A stretch of 64,000 nucleotides of DNA from Pseudogemmobacter bohemicus (GCF_003290025.1 NZ_QNHG01000001.1:62329-126328), one strand, 5' to 3'. Positions 26,125 to 35,386 are shown, counted from the stretch's first letter. Made by a program: numbers and translations. The notes: generated by a model from the letters alone, not told the origin.

Positions 26125-28256
26125 CGGGCGTGACGGCGCATCTGGTTTTCGATCCGCTGGTGCCATGGCCGGTGCTCTGGGCGCTTGCGGGTGTGACGCT
26201 GATCATGCTGGCGCTGGCCTTGTGGCGGGGGCTGCCGGGCTGGGCCTTGCGCGGGCTTGGCCTTGCCGCGCTGCTGGCGGCTTTGGCCGGGCCGGGGCTG
26301 CAAAGCGAGGACCGGCAGAACCTGTCCGATATCGTGATCCTGCTGGTGGACGAGTCCGCCAGCCAGAGCCTTGGCGCGCGCTCCGATCAGACCCGGCGCG
26401 CGGTGGCCCGGATCGAGGCCCAGGTCGCCGCGATCGGGAATACCGAACTGAGGGTCAAACGCATCGGCGACGGGGTCGAGAATACCGGCACGCTGGCGAT
26501 GACCGCGATGTCCGAGGCGCTGGCCGAAGAGCCCCGCGCCCGGGTGGCGGCGGTGATCCTCGTCTCGGACGGGCGGGTGCATGATCTTGAGATGCGCCCC
26601 GATCTGCCGGCGCCGTTCCATCTGCTGCTGACCGGCGAGGAGGCTGACTGGGATCGCCGCCTCGTGGTGAAAAACGTGCCGGCCTTCGCCATCATCGGCG
26701 AAGAGTTCAAGCTGAACCTGCGGATCGAGGATCAGGGCAGGGTGCCCGGCGATCTGCCGCAATTCGCCGAACTGACCATCGCGGTCGATGCCGAACAGCC
26801 GATGACCTATACGGTGCCGGTGGGCGAGGATCTGGAATTGCCGGTGGTGCTGCCGCATGGCGGGCTGAATGTGCTGCAATTCGCCATCGCGCCCACCCCG
26901 GGCGAGCTGACCGAGCGCAACAATGCCGCCGTGGTGCAGATCAACGGGGTGCGCGACCGGCTCAGGGTGCTGCTGGTCTCGGGCGAGCCCCATGCCGGCG
27001 AACGCGTCTGGCGCAATCTGCTGAAATCGGATGCTTCGGTGGATCTGGTGCATTTCACCATTCTGCGCCCGCCGGAAAAGCAGGACGGGGCGCCGGTGGA
27101 CGAGCTGTCGCTGATCGCCTTCCCGACGCGCGAGCTGTTTGTCGAAAAGATTGACCAGTTCGACCTGATCATCTTTGACCGCTACCGGATGCGGGGGATC
27201 CTCCCGATGTCCTATATCGACAATGTGGTGCGCTATATCCGCGAGGGTGGCACGGTGCTGGTGGCATCGGGGCCGGAATTCGGGGCGGTGGACAGTCTTT
27301 ACCGCTCGCCTCTGGCCGAGGTACTGCCGGTGGCGCCGACCGCGCAGGTGATCGAGGGTGGGTTCCGCCCGAAGATCACCGAGCTGGGCCAGCGCCATCC
27401 GGTGACCGAGGGGCTGGAGCGTTATGCCCCGCAGGGCGAGAATGGCGAGCCGGGCTGGGGCCGTTGGTTCCGGGTGATGGAGGTCGAGAAGCTCTCGGGC
27501 CAGACCGTGATGGAGGGGCCGGATGGCGCGCCTTTGCTGGTGCTGGACCGGGTTGGTGAGGGGCGGATCGCGGTCCTTACTTCGGATCAGGCCTGGCTTT
27601 GGGGGCGCGGCTATGAGGGCGGCGGGCCGCAGCTGGAGCTTTTGCGCCGGTTGGCGCATTGGATGCTGAAAGAGCCGGATCTTGAGGAAGAGGCGCTGAC
27701 CGCCACCGCCAAAGGCGATGAGCTGACCATCACGCGGCGCACGATCTCGGAAGATCCGCCGGGGCCGCTGGTGGTGACCGGGCCGGTCAGCGGCGATGCG
27801 ACCGGGGGCGCTGCCGGGGAGGCGGCCCGCGTGATGCTGGATATGGTCCAGGTGGCGCCGGGCAAGTTCCAGGTGGTCTGGCAGGCGCCGGAATCCGGGC
27901 TTTACCGTCTGGAACAGGGCGATCTGACGCGGATGATCGGCGTTGGCCCGGCCAGCCCGCGTGAATTTGTCGAGACGATTGCCTCGGGCGAGGCGGTTGC
28001 GGCACCGCAGAGCGAAGGCGCACAGCCCTATGCCTCGGTCACCCGGCTGGAGCCGGGCCTGCCCGATCTGCGCCAGGTGGCCGAAGGGCGGCCGGTGACC
28101 GGTCGCGGCTGGATCGGCATCACGCCCCGCGAGGCCTGGGTCACGACCGAGGTGCGGCTGGCCACTCTGCTGCCGGGCTGGGCCTGGCTGCTGCTGGCGG
28201 CGGGGCTGACCATCGCTGCCTGGCTGATCGAGGGGCGGCGTGGCGCGAAACGCTGA
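26121..28256 (+). CDS. Large membrane protein with VWA-like and amidotransferase-like domains
   Basis: A 711-residue protein and the last gene of the MoxR operon, overlapping the DUF4159 gene in ATGA. Hydrophobic helices near residues 12-30 and 35-58 are followed by a VWA-like strand DIVILLVDESASQS whose DESAS resembles a MIDAS. A domain near 330-400 has DLIIFDRYRMRGILPMSYI and GGTVLVASGPEFG, as in class-I glutamine-amidotransferase-like folds. A final helix (WAWLLLAAGLTIAAWLIEG) ends the protein. This is the usual companion in the alphaproteobacterial MoxR/DUF58/DUF4159 cluster; its activity is unknown. Confidence 0.85.
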   Translation: MTGVTAHLVFDPLVPWPVLWALAGVTLIMLALALWRGLPGWALRGLGLAALLAALAGPGLQSEDRQNLSDIVILLVDESASQSLGARSDQTRRAVARIEAQVAAIGNTELRVKRIGDGVENTGTLAMTAMSEALAEEPRARVAAVILVSDGRVHDLEMRPDLPAPFHLLLTGEEADWDRRLVVKNVPAFAIIGEEFKLNLRIEDQGRVPGDLPQFAELTIAVDAEQPMTYTVPVGEDLELPVVLPHGGLNVLQFAIAPTPGELTERNNAAVVQINGVRDRLRVLLVSGEPHAGERVWRNLLKSDASVDLVHFTILRPPEKQDGAPVDELSLIAFPTRELFVEKIDQFDLIIFDRYRMRGILPMSYIDNVVRYIREGGTVLVASGPEFGAVDSLYRSPLAEVLPVAPTAQVIEGGFRPKITELGQRHPVTEGLERYAPQGENGEPGWGRWFRVMEVEKLSGQTVMEGPDGAPLLVLDRVGEGRIAVLTSDQAWLWGRGYEGGGPQLELLRRLAHWMLKEPDLEEEALTATAKGDELTITRRTISEDPPGPLVVTGPVSGDATGGAAGEAARVMLDMVQVAPGKFQVVWQAPESGLYRLEQGDLTRMIGVGPASPREFVETIASGEAVAAPQSEGAQPYASVTRLEPGLPDLRQVAEGRPVTGRGWIGITPREAWVTTEVRLATLLPGWAWLLLAAGLTIAAWLIEGRRGAKR

Positions 28257-28272
28257 ACGGGGTTTTGAAGGG

Positions 28273-28328
28273 GGCGCCCCTGCGGGGCGCCTTGCGCTCC
28301 GCGCGGGAGTATTTCGGTCAGGGGAAAG
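28273..28328 (+). repeat. Hairpin plus GAGTATTT intergenic unit, copy 1
   Basis: A perfect stem GGCGCCCC (28273-28280)/GGGGCGCC (28284-28291) is followed by a GCGC-rich stretch and GAGTATTTCGGTCAGGGGAAA. The same layout recurs at 30528-30614, where GAGTATTT is followed by AAGTCAGGAGGAA. It lies just beyond the MoxR operon and may act as its terminator. Confidence 0.55.
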
Positions 28329-28353
28329 GGGGGCCGCCAGCCCAGGGGGCCTT

Positions 28354-29061
28354 TCACTCAGCCGCTTTTGGCGGGCGGCTCAGGATCACCTCGCGGGAAT
28401 GCGACCAGAATTCGCGGCGCAGCAGCACCAGGGTGGCGGCGATGGTGGCGAGGATCAGCGCCACTGCCCCGAAAAGCCAGGCCAGCGCCGCCAGCGAAAA
28501 ATAGATCGCGCGCAGCCCACGATTGTAGCTTTTCGCGGCGGTGCCGTTGATTTCGGCCGCCTGCCAGGCGCGATGGAGCGCCTCGGGATGGTCGTGCTCG
28601 TTCGGGACCGCCGCCATCAGGATCGCGCAATAGCCGAACAGCCGATGCGCCCAGATGAATTTCAACAGCGCATTGGCAAGGAAGGCCATTGGCAGCAGGA
28701 TCTTCAGCGCCACATCAATCCGGCCGGTATCAAGCGGCAGATCGGCGGCAAGCTCATTGATGGCGCCGGAATTGCCGATCAGCGCCGCGCCGCCACCGAT
28801 GGCGATCATCGAGGCCGAGGCAAAGAAGGTGGTGCCCTGGCGCAGCGAAGCGATCAGCGTCACATCGAAGATGCGCGGCATCCGGGTGATGAAGGCGCGC
28901 ATCCAGTCGCGGCGGTAATCCTGCATCAGGATGGTGACTGAACAGCGGCTTTTGGGCGGATGCTCGACCAGCCAGCCGGTGCCGCTCCAGGCGGCAATGA
29001 TCGCGCCGAGCGCGACCAGATCGGTGAGGGGCGCATTGGCAAGGCTGATCAGGCTGTTCAT
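28354..29061 (-). CDS. DUF599 family membrane protein
   Basis: A 235-residue integral membrane protein of the DUF599 family. Several hydrophobic helices are seen: LTDLVALGAIIAAWSGTGWL at the N-terminus, TTFFASASMIAIGGGAAL, LLPMAFLANALLKFIWAHRL and ALAWLFGAVALILATIAAT. The DYRRDWM motif near residue 48 and the Arg-rich MRAFITRMPRIFD are family hallmarks. Function is unknown. It follows the CopD-like gene by 18 bp on the minus strand and is probably cotranscribed with it. Confidence 0.85.
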   Translation of the reverse strand: MNSLISLANAPLTDLVALGAIIAAWSGTGWLVEHPPKSRCSVTILMQDYRRDWMRAFITRMPRIFDVTLIASLRQGTTFFASASMIAIGGGAALIGNSGAINELAADLPLDTGRIDVALKILLPMAFLANALLKFIWAHRLFGYCAILMAAVPNEHDHPEALHRAWQAAEINGTAAKSYNRGLRAIYFSLAALAWLFGAVALILATIAATLVLLRREFWSHSREVILSRPPKAAE

Positions 29062-29079
29062 CGCATCGGCCCCGGGCGG

Positions 29080-29493
29080 TCAGAAGGGTTTCACCACCAC
29101 CGCCCAGAGAATGGCGATGACGGCAAAGACGCTGATCTCATTGAAAATGCGCAGGAAAAAATCGCTCTCGCGAAACTCGCCGCGTTTGGCCCGCCAGACC
29201 ATGCGGCCGGTCCAGAGGTAATGCAGCACCAGAAGGGCGACGAGGCCCAGCTTCAGATGCAGCCAGGGGTCGAATCCCCACCAGCCGAAGGCAAGCCAGA
29301 GGCCTGTGGCAATGGCGATGACCATCAGCCCGGCCGAAAAGCGGTAAAGCCGGATGGTCAGATCGCCAAGCGGTCCGAAGGCGCCAAGGCTTGCCCATTC
29401 GCGCTTCCAGTAGATCAGCGCGCGCGGCACCGCGAAGATCGAGGTCATCCAGCCCATCACGGCCAGAATGTGAATGATTTTGATCCAGTCCAT
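29080..29493 (-). CDS. CopD/HemJ-like membrane protein
   Basis: A 137-residue protein with four hydrophobic helices, beginning MDWIKIIHILAVMGWMTSIF and containing RLYRFSAGLMVIAIATGLWL and LHLKLGLVALLVLHYLWTG. The conserved His in the first helix and the Arg/Lys/His set resemble the CopD/HemJ superfamily (HemJ is a haem-linked protoporphyrinogen oxidase). Sequence around the first helix differs from canonical HemJ, so I call it a CopD-family paralogue rather than hemJ. It heads a pair with the DUF599 gene. Confidence 0.75.
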   Translation of the reverse strand: MDWIKIIHILAVMGWMTSIFAVPRALIYWKREWASLGAFGPLGDLTIRLYRFSAGLMVIAIATGLWLAFGWWGFDPWLHLKLGLVALLVLHYLWTGRMVWRAKRGEFRESDFFLRIFNEISVFAVIAILWAVVVKPF

Positions 29494-29560
29494 GGCCTCA
29501 GGTGGCAGAGATTCCCCCCTTGGTTCAAGGGGAAATCGGCGGAGACTCTGTGGCGCGGCT

Positions 29561-30487
29561 TCAGTAGCCCCGGACGCGGTCGACGAGATGAAGGAGCGGC
29601 TCGCCCGCCTCGGCGCGGCGGATGTTTTCGGCGATCACCTGCGAGGCGGTGACGGCGCGGGTATCGGCCGCGACATGGGGGGTGATGGTGATGCGGGGAT
29701 GCGCCCAGAACGGATGGGCCTGAGGCAGGGGCTCGACCCGGAAGACATCAAGTGTCGCATGGCCGATCTGGCCGGCATCAAGCGCGGCCAGCAGCGCCTG
29801 GTCGTCGATCAGCGGCCCGCGGCCCGGATTGATGATGACGGCGCCGGGGGCGGTCATGGCGAGGCTTTTTGCGTTGAGGATATTCTGCGTGTCGGGGGTG
29901 TTCGGCAGCAGGGTGATGACGATCTGCGCGCCGGAAAGTGCCTCGGCCAGACCCGCATCGCCGTGGAATGTCGGCAGGCCCGGGATGGCTTTCGGGCTGC
30001 GACTCCAGCCTTTGACGGGGAAATTCAGCGCCTGCAGCATGCGGGCGCAGGTCAGGCCAAGTTCGCCCAGGCCAAGGAAGGTGACCGGGCGCTGGCGGGC
30101 GATGGGCGGGCAGGCATGGTCCCAGATATGATCCGGATTGACGATATGACGATCCATGCCGAGATGGTGGCGCAGCACATGGCCGGTGACATATTCGACC
30201 ATGCTCTCTGTCAGGCCGGGATCGACCATCCGGGTCAGCGGCTGGGTGAGGCTTTTATTGCCGACGATCCGCTCGACCCCGGCCCAGAGCGACATCACCG
30301 CTTTCGCCTGCGTAAAGGGGGCGAAATCCTGCAAAGGCGAGGAGGGCGCATAGAGGATATAGTCAATCGCTCCCGGATCATGGGCCTCGGTGACGATATC
30401 GGCACTGATACCGGCCGCTTTCAGCGCGGCGGGCAGGAAGGGTTCATATTCATCCCAGCCGGGAGCGGAAAAGAAGATCTGCATCAT
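29561..30487 (-). CDS. 2-hydroxyacid dehydrogenase, glyoxylate/hydroxypyruvate reductase A type
   Basis: A 308-residue D-isomer-specific 2-hydroxyacid dehydrogenase that would reduce glyoxylate or hydroxypyruvate with NAD(P)H. The dinucleotide motif TFLGLGELGLTCARMLQAL is near residue 138. The catalytic Arg lies in IINPGRGPLIDDQAL, Glu in DVFRVEPLPQAHPFW and His in ITITPHVAADTRAV. The GhrA subfamily is favoured by length and the start MMQIFFSAPGW. The ATG at 30487 or the one directly after it (30484) could be used. A hydroxypyruvate isomerase is encoded about 9 kb away, but no pathway link is shown. Confidence 0.85.
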   Translation of the reverse strand: MMQIFFSAPGWDEYEPFLPAALKAAGISADIVTEAHDPGAIDYILYAPSSPLQDFAPFTQAKAVMSLWAGVERIVGNKSLTQPLTRMVDPGLTESMVEYVTGHVLRHHLGMDRHIVNPDHIWDHACPPIARQRPVTFLGLGELGLTCARMLQALNFPVKGWSRSPKAIPGLPTFHGDAGLAEALSGAQIVITLLPNTPDTQNILNAKSLAMTAPGAVIINPGRGPLIDDQALLAALDAGQIGHATLDVFRVEPLPQAHPFWAHPRITITPHVAADTRAVTASQVIAENIRRAEAGEPLLHLVDRVRGY

Positions 30488-30527
30488 GGGTGCGAGCCTG
30501 CGCCGCGCGCCCGGAATTGTCCAGAGG

Positions 30528-30614
30528 AAGCGCCCCTTCGGCGCGCTTTGCGCGTCCCGCACGGGGGAGTATTTAAGTCAGGAGGAAGCCCATTTCCCCT
30601 TGATCCAAATACTC
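30528..30614 (+). repeat. GAGTATTT intergenic unit, copy 2
   Basis: A GCGCCCCTTCGGCGCGC-type stem is followed by a GCGC-rich spacer and GAGTATTT (30567-30574), which pairs with AAATACTC (30607-30614). It resembles the unit at 28273-28328. It lies upstream of the GhrA-like gene and downstream of rodA. Confidence 0.5.
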
Positions 30615-30674
30615 AAATCCGCGTTCTATCATTCCACAGGACCATCGGGACAGGCGCGCCCAGGGCGTGGATAA

Positions 30675-30711
30675 CTGGCCCAGGATGAAGGCCTGTTTCA
30701 CCCTGGGCCAG
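30675..30711 (-). terminator. Stem-loop after the rod-shape operon
   Basis: A perfect 10-bp inverted repeat CTGGCCCAGG (30675-30684)/CCTGGGCCAG (30702-30711) with a 17-base loop lies 23 bp beyond the rodA stop. There is no clear T-tract, so it may stabilise the 3' end rather than terminate by itself. Confidence 0.5.
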
Positions 30712-30733
30712 ATACATATCTTCTGGCGGCCGC

Positions 30734-31873
30734 TCAGCGCGGGCGGTGGACATGGGCGCTTTGCATCAGACCAAAGCCCACAAGGATCACCAGCATCGCC
30801 GAGCCGCCATAGGACATCAGCGGCAGCGGCACGCCCACGACCGGCGCCATTCCCATCACCATCGACAGGTTCACCGCGATGTAGAAGAAGAAGTTCGCCG
30901 CCACCCCGATGATCAGCAAGGACGAGAAACGGTCGCGGTTTTGCAGCGCCGAGATCAGGCAAAAACCGATGATCAGCGCATAGAGGATCAAAAGCGAAAA
31001 GGCCCCGACAAAGCCGAATTCCTCGGCCAGCGTCGAGAAGATGAAGTCGGTTTGTTTCTCGGGCAGATAGTTCAGCCGCGATTGCGTCCCTTGCATAAAG
31101 CCCTTGCCGGACCAGCCGCCCGAGCCAAGCGCGATCTTTGCCTGGATGATGTTGTAGCCGGCGCCGAGCGGGTCGGCAGAGGGGTCAAGGAAGGTGTCGA
31201 TCCGGCGGAACTGGTAATCATGCAAAAGCTGCCAGTCGGTGCCCCGGCTCTGGAACACCGCGACCACCGCGCCGACCACCAGCCCGATCACGGCGGCAAA
31301 ATACCAGTAGCTCACGCCGGCTGCGAACATCACCGCCGCTCCCGCCATCAAAAGCATCAGCGAAGTGCCGAGATTCGGCTGCATCAGCACCAGAACCGTC
31401 GGCAGCGAGGTCAGAAAAACCGGGATCAGCACCCAGAGCGGCTTTGATACTTTGCGGATATCGAGCCAGTCGTAATAGGCCGCCAGCATCAGGACGAGCG
31501 AAAACTTCATCATTTCTGACGGTTGCAGCCGCAACGGGCCAATGTCGATCCAGCGCTGCGCCCCCATGCCGACCACACCGTAAAGATCGACGATGATCAG
31601 CAGCACGAAGGAGGTGAGATAGGCGATCCCCGCCATCGAACGCCAGAACCAGACCGGCACCATGGCGACGATGAACATCAGCACCATGCCGGCGGCAAAA
31701 ACCTGCGCCTGGCGTTTGGCCCAGAGGTTGAAATCCCCGCCCGCCACCGACCACAGCATCAGGATGCCCACCGCCGAGACTGCGGTAACCAGCACGATCA
31801 CCTGCCAGTTCAGGTAAAGCACCTTGCGGATGCCGGTCGGGGCCTGTTTCAGGCGGTTCTCAAAAAATGCCAT
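30734..31873 (-). CDS. rodA: Peptidoglycan glycosyltransferase RodA (SEDS)
   Basis: A 379-residue polytopic SEDS protein (about ten helices) that polymerises lipid II during sidewall growth with PBP2. Landmarks are MGAQRWIDIGPLRLQPSEMM near residue 105, LVLMQPNLGTSLMLLMAGA, YLPEKQTDFIFSTLAEEFGF (with the catalytic Asp) and the end MVMGMAPVVGVPLPLMSYGG. It is the last gene of mreB-mreC-mreD-mrdA-rodA, four bases after mrdA. Confidence 0.96.
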   Translation of the reverse strand: MAFFENRLKQAPTGIRKVLYLNWQVIVLVTAVSAVGILMLWSVAGGDFNLWAKRQAQVFAAGMVLMFIVAMVPVWFWRSMAGIAYLTSFVLLIIVDLYGVVGMGAQRWIDIGPLRLQPSEMMKFSLVLMLAAYYDWLDIRKVSKPLWVLIPVFLTSLPTVLVLMQPNLGTSLMLLMAGAAVMFAAGVSYWYFAAVIGLVVGAVVAVFQSRGTDWQLLHDYQFRRIDTFLDPSADPLGAGYNIIQAKIALGSGGWSGKGFMQGTQSRLNYLPEKQTDFIFSTLAEEFGFVGAFSLLILYALIIGFCLISALQNRDRFSSLLIIGVAANFFFYIAVNLSMVMGMAPVVGVPLPLMSYGGSAMLVILVGFGLMQSAHVHRPR

Positions 31874-31877
31874 GGGC

Positions 31878-33824
31878 TCAGGCCTGATCTGAACTGGTCA
31901 GCACGCCGGTTTCCGGGTCGCGCAGCGGCAGGTCTTTCAGCATGGACTCGATGCGGCCGCGCTGGTCCTGGGGATAGGCCGCGATGGGCGGCCGGCCTCC
32001 GGCCAGCGCCGAAAGGATCACGTCACGCGCAATCGGCGCCGCCGCAGTCGAGCCGCCGCCGCCATGTTCTACGATCACGGCGACCGAATAGCGCGGATTG
32101 TCAAAGGGCGCATAGCCGACATAAAGCGCATGGTCGCGCCGGCGCCAGGGCAGCTGTTCATTGCGGATCACGCCCGTGGCGCGCTCGGCTGCGGTGATGT
32201 TCCTGACCTGGCTGGTGCCGGTTTTCCCTGCCAGCACCATGGTCGGATCGACGATCCGGTTCGACCGCGCGGTGCCGGCCTGGCTGTTCACCACATCCCA
32301 CATGCCCTGGCGCATCGCGGCAAGGAAGCGCTCTTCGAGGCCCAGAGGCGCGGCCTGTGCCGCCGGGATCTCCTTGCCGTCGATCATGCGCACAAGGCGC
32401 GGCACGACCGAGCGCCCCGAGGCGATCCGCGCTGTCATCACCGCCAGCTGCAAAGGCGAGGCCAGCACATAGCCCTGGCCGATCGAGGCGTTGATCGTGT
32501 CGCCGATGCGCCAGTCCTGGCCATAGCTTTCCTGTTTCCAGGCCCGGTCGGGTATGGTGCCGGGCACAATCGCTGACATCTGCAGGTCGTGCCGCATCCC
32601 GAGCCCCAGTTTGCGGGCCATCTCGGCCATCTTGTCGATGCCGACTCTCTGCGCGATGTCGTAATAATAGATGTCGCAGCTTTTTTGCAGGCTCTGGGTC
32701 AGTGTCATGGTGCCATGACCGCTCCGGCTCCAGCAATGGAAGCGCCTGCCACCATATTCCATATAGCCCGGGCAATTCACCTTGTGGCCAAGGTCAATGG
32801 CACCAGCCCCGAGTGCAGCCAGCGCCGTCACCATCTTGAAGGTCGATCCCGGCGGATAGGCGCCCGAGACCGCCTTATTCGCCAGCGGCCGGTGGTCGTT
32901 TTCGGTCAGAGCCGCATAGTCGCTATAGCTGATGCCGCGCACAAACAGGTTGGGGTTGAAAGAGGGCGCCGAGGCACAGCACAAGAGGTCGCCGTTCTTG
33001 ATGTCCATCACCACCACGGCGGCGCTTTCCTCGCCCAGACGCGCCTGGGCGAAGTTTTGCAGATCGGCGTCGATGGTCAGGCGGATATCGCCGCCGGCAA
33101 CACCTTCCTCGCGGCCAAGTTCGCGCATCACCCGGCCAAAGGCGTTCTTTTCCACCTGGCGGGTGCCGGCGCGACCGCGCAGCACCTTCTCCATCCAGCG
33201 CTCGCTGCCGATCTTGCCGATCTGGAATTTCGGCAGCCGCAGCAGCGGGTCGGGATCCTCCTGCTCGTCGATGTCCTTTTGCGACACGGCGCCGACATAG
33301 CCTACCACATGCGCGAAATCATAGCCGCGCGGATAGATCCGCGACAGGCCGACCTCGGGGATCACCCCCGGCAGCGCCGGCGCATTGATCGCGACCTTCG
33401 AGAAGTCGTTCCAGTCAAGCCGGTCCTTCACCACCACCTTCACATGGGCCGCGTTCTTCTTCACCTCGGACAGCGTCTGTTCCAGCTCCTCCGAGGTCAT
33501 CGGGATCAGCCCGGCGAGGCGGTGCATCACCAGATCGACATCGCCGGCATCCTCGCGGGTGATCACCACGCGGTAATTCTGCTCGTTCCCGGCGATCAGC
33601 TTGCCGTTGCGGTCCTGGATCAGGCCGCGCCCCGGGGGGATCAGCTCGATCGAGACGCGGTTTTCCTCGGCCAGCAGCTTGAATTCCTCGGCCTGATCGA
33701 CCTGGAGATAGCGCATCCTGACACCAAGCGCCGCGACCATCGCCGTCATGGCGCCGCCCAGCATCAGGCCCCGCCGCGTGATGGTGCGGGCGCTGTCTTC
33801 GACATCTTTCTGCGTGCGTCTCAT
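31878..33824 (-). CDS. mrdA: Penicillin-binding protein 2 (elongasome transpeptidase)
   Basis: A 648-residue class B PBP with one N-terminal membrane anchor (LMLGGAMTAMVAALGVRM) and a periplasmic pedestal plus transpeptidase domain. The serine active site SxxK is STFK in SGAYPPGSTFKMVTAL near residue 330, the second motif is SCD in LQKSCDIYYYD, and the third is KTG in LAGKTGTSQV. It cross-links sidewall peptidoglycan together with RodA. The mreD start is 12 bases upstream of its own start. Beta-lactams of the mecillinam class bind this family. Confidence 0.96.
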   Translation of the reverse strand: MRRTQKDVEDSARTITRRGLMLGGAMTAMVAALGVRMRYLQVDQAEEFKLLAEENRVSIELIPPGRGLIQDRNGKLIAGNEQNYRVVITREDAGDVDLVMHRLAGLIPMTSEELEQTLSEVKKNAAHVKVVVKDRLDWNDFSKVAINAPALPGVIPEVGLSRIYPRGYDFAHVVGYVGAVSQKDIDEQEDPDPLLRLPKFQIGKIGSERWMEKVLRGRAGTRQVEKNAFGRVMRELGREEGVAGGDIRLTIDADLQNFAQARLGEESAAVVVMDIKNGDLLCCASAPSFNPNLFVRGISYSDYAALTENDHRPLANKAVSGAYPPGSTFKMVTALAALGAGAIDLGHKVNCPGYMEYGGRRFHCWSRSGHGTMTLTQSLQKSCDIYYYDIAQRVGIDKMAEMARKLGLGMRHDLQMSAIVPGTIPDRAWKQESYGQDWRIGDTINASIGQGYVLASPLQLAVMTARIASGRSVVPRLVRMIDGKEIPAAQAAPLGLEERFLAAMRQGMWDVVNSQAGTARSNRIVDPTMVLAGKTGTSQVRNITAAERATGVIRNEQLPWRRRDHALYVGYAPFDNPRYSVAVIVEHGGGGSTAAAPIARDVILSALAGGRPPIAAYPQDQRGRIESMLKDLPLRDPETGVLTSSDQA

Positions 33825-33836
33825 CGGATCACCCGT

Positions 33837-34376
33837 TCACAACCGTCTGCCGAAATCATCCACCTCACCGGTGGCGGGCTTTCTGAGGTCAAAGGCAAGG
33901 CGCGACAGCCCCACCACCAGCGGATAGGCCAGGATCGACCACAGCACCTGGACCACGGCGAATCCAAAGGGCGGCAGATCCAGCAGCGTCAGCGTAAGCG
34001 CCAGCCGCTGCGCCAGCAACATCGCGATCATCAGCCCCGAGGCCAGCAGCCATTCGACGGCGAAATTCATCTCACGCGTCAGCGCATGGCGACCGCGCAG
34101 GAATTCGGTCGCCAGTACCACCAGTGCGGTCCAGAGCCCCGGCGGCCGCAAAAGCAGCAGATCCTCGACCAGAAAGACCGGTGCGATCAGCCAGACCGGC
34201 AGGAAATCCGGCCGCCGCATCATCCAGGCGAAGATCAGACACAGCAGCAGATCCGGGCCGGGAAAGCGGCCGACCATACTGTCCAGCGGCAAGAGCCGGA
34301 CAAAGAGAAACAACCCGGCCAGCGCCAGAAACAGCAGCCGATACCCCCAGGGGTCCATCTGCATGCGGCCGATCAC
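33837..34376 (-). CDS. mreD: Rod shape-determining protein MreD
   Basis: A 179-residue small polytopic membrane protein with hydrophobic helices such as YRLLFLALAGLFLFVRLLP and EWLLASGLMIAMLLAQRL. Low sequence conservation is usual for MreD; identity rests on length, topology and position between mreC and mrdA. The ATG at 34376 overlaps the mreC stop by four bases, showing translational coupling. The internal MDPWGYR is an alternative start. Confidence 0.9.
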   Translation of the reverse strand: MIGRMQMDPWGYRLLFLALAGLFLFVRLLPLDSMVGRFPGPDLLLCLIFAWMMRRPDFLPVWLIAPVFLVEDLLLLRPPGLWTALVVLATEFLRGRHALTREMNFAVEWLLASGLMIAMLLAQRLALTLTLLDLPPFGFAVVQVLWSILAYPLVVGLSRLAFDLRKPATGEVDDFGRRL

Positions 34377-35386
34377 TCTGCCGCCCCCTGGCCTGTTGTT
34401 TCCTGACCGGCCGCGTCCCCGCCCTCGGCATAGCCCGAGCCGGTCTCGCCGATCTCGCCGCTGCCGGTGGTGGGCTGGGTTGCGGCCTGCGCCTCGCCAT
34501 CGACCTCTGCCACGGGCACCGAAGGCAGCGGCGGCGCGATCAGGCTGCCGGGATCGAGGATCGGCTCCAGCTCATGGCTGCGCAGCACCCGCAGGAATTC
34601 GAGGCGCTGGTAATCGGCGGCCAACACCACCCGCAGCCTCCGGTCCGAGCCCATGGCGACCTGGCCGACCAGCAGCCCGGCGGGAAAGACCCCGCCATCG
34701 CCCGAGGTCACCACCCGGTCTCCGGGCCGCACCTCGTCGGTGGATTCGATGAAATCCAGCAGCGGCAGCGAGGAATTGTCACCAGAGAGCAGCGCCTTCT
34801 GCCCGGAGGGCTGAATGGTCACCGGAATGCGGCTTGAGGTATCGGTGATCAGGATCACCCGGCTGGTCCTTGCGCCGACGCCCGAGATGCGCCCCGCCAG
34901 CCCGATCCCGTCCATGGTGGCCCAGCCGTCGCGAATCCCGTCGCGCTCGCCCACATTCAGAAGCACCGACTGGCGGAAGGGGCTGCCACTGTCGGCCAGC
35001 ACCACCCCGGTCACATGGGTCAGTTTTGGGTCAAGCCGCACATGGTTCAGATCCAGCAGCCGCGCATTCTTCTGCTCCAGCTGCAGCGCCGCCTCTTTCC
35101 ATTCCTTCATCTTCAGAAGCTCGCGCTTGAGTTCCTGGTTCTGCTCATAGAGCCTGGTATAGGACTGGAAATCCTCGATCATCGTCATGGCGCCGGTCAC
35201 CGGCACCAGCGCCCATTCCATATTGGGCACCACCGCATCGACCAGCGCCGCGCGGAACCGCTCGACCCTGGGGCTGTCGATCCGCCACAGGATGAAGATC
35301 CCCAGCAGCGCAACCACCAGCAAGCCGACCAGCAGCCGCCGCACGGGGCGGGAGAAATCTTCTGATCCGCTACGGCTTCTCGACAC
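34373..35386 (-). CDS. mreC: Rod shape-determining protein MreC
   Basis: A 337-residue bitopic protein. A single N-terminal helix (VRRLLVGLLVVALLGIFIL) is followed by a coiled coil around residues 75-115 (LYEQNQELKRELLKMKEW) and the beta-rich periplasmic MreC domain with GVVLADSGSPFRQSVLLNVG and VVTSGDGGVFPAGLLVGQV. A long Gln/Gly/Ala-rich tail is typical of alphaproteobacterial MreC. It scaffolds PBP2 and links it to MreB filaments. It follows mreB with an 84-bp gap. Confidence 0.95.
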   Translation of the reverse strand: MSRSRSGSEDFSRPVRRLLVGLLVVALLGIFILWRIDSPRVERFRAALVDAVVPNMEWALVPVTGAMTMIEDFQSYTRLYEQNQELKRELLKMKEWKEAALQLEQKNARLLDLNHVRLDPKLTHVTGVVLADSGSPFRQSVLLNVGERDGIRDGWATMDGIGLAGRISGVGARTSRVILITDTSSRIPVTIQPSGQKALLSGDNSSLPLLDFIESTDEVRPGDRVVTSGDGGVFPAGLLVGQVAMGSDRRLRVVLAADYQRLEFLRVLRSHELEPILDPGSLIAPPLPSVPVAEVDGEAQAATQPTTGSGEIGETGSGYAEGGDAAGQETTGQGAAE

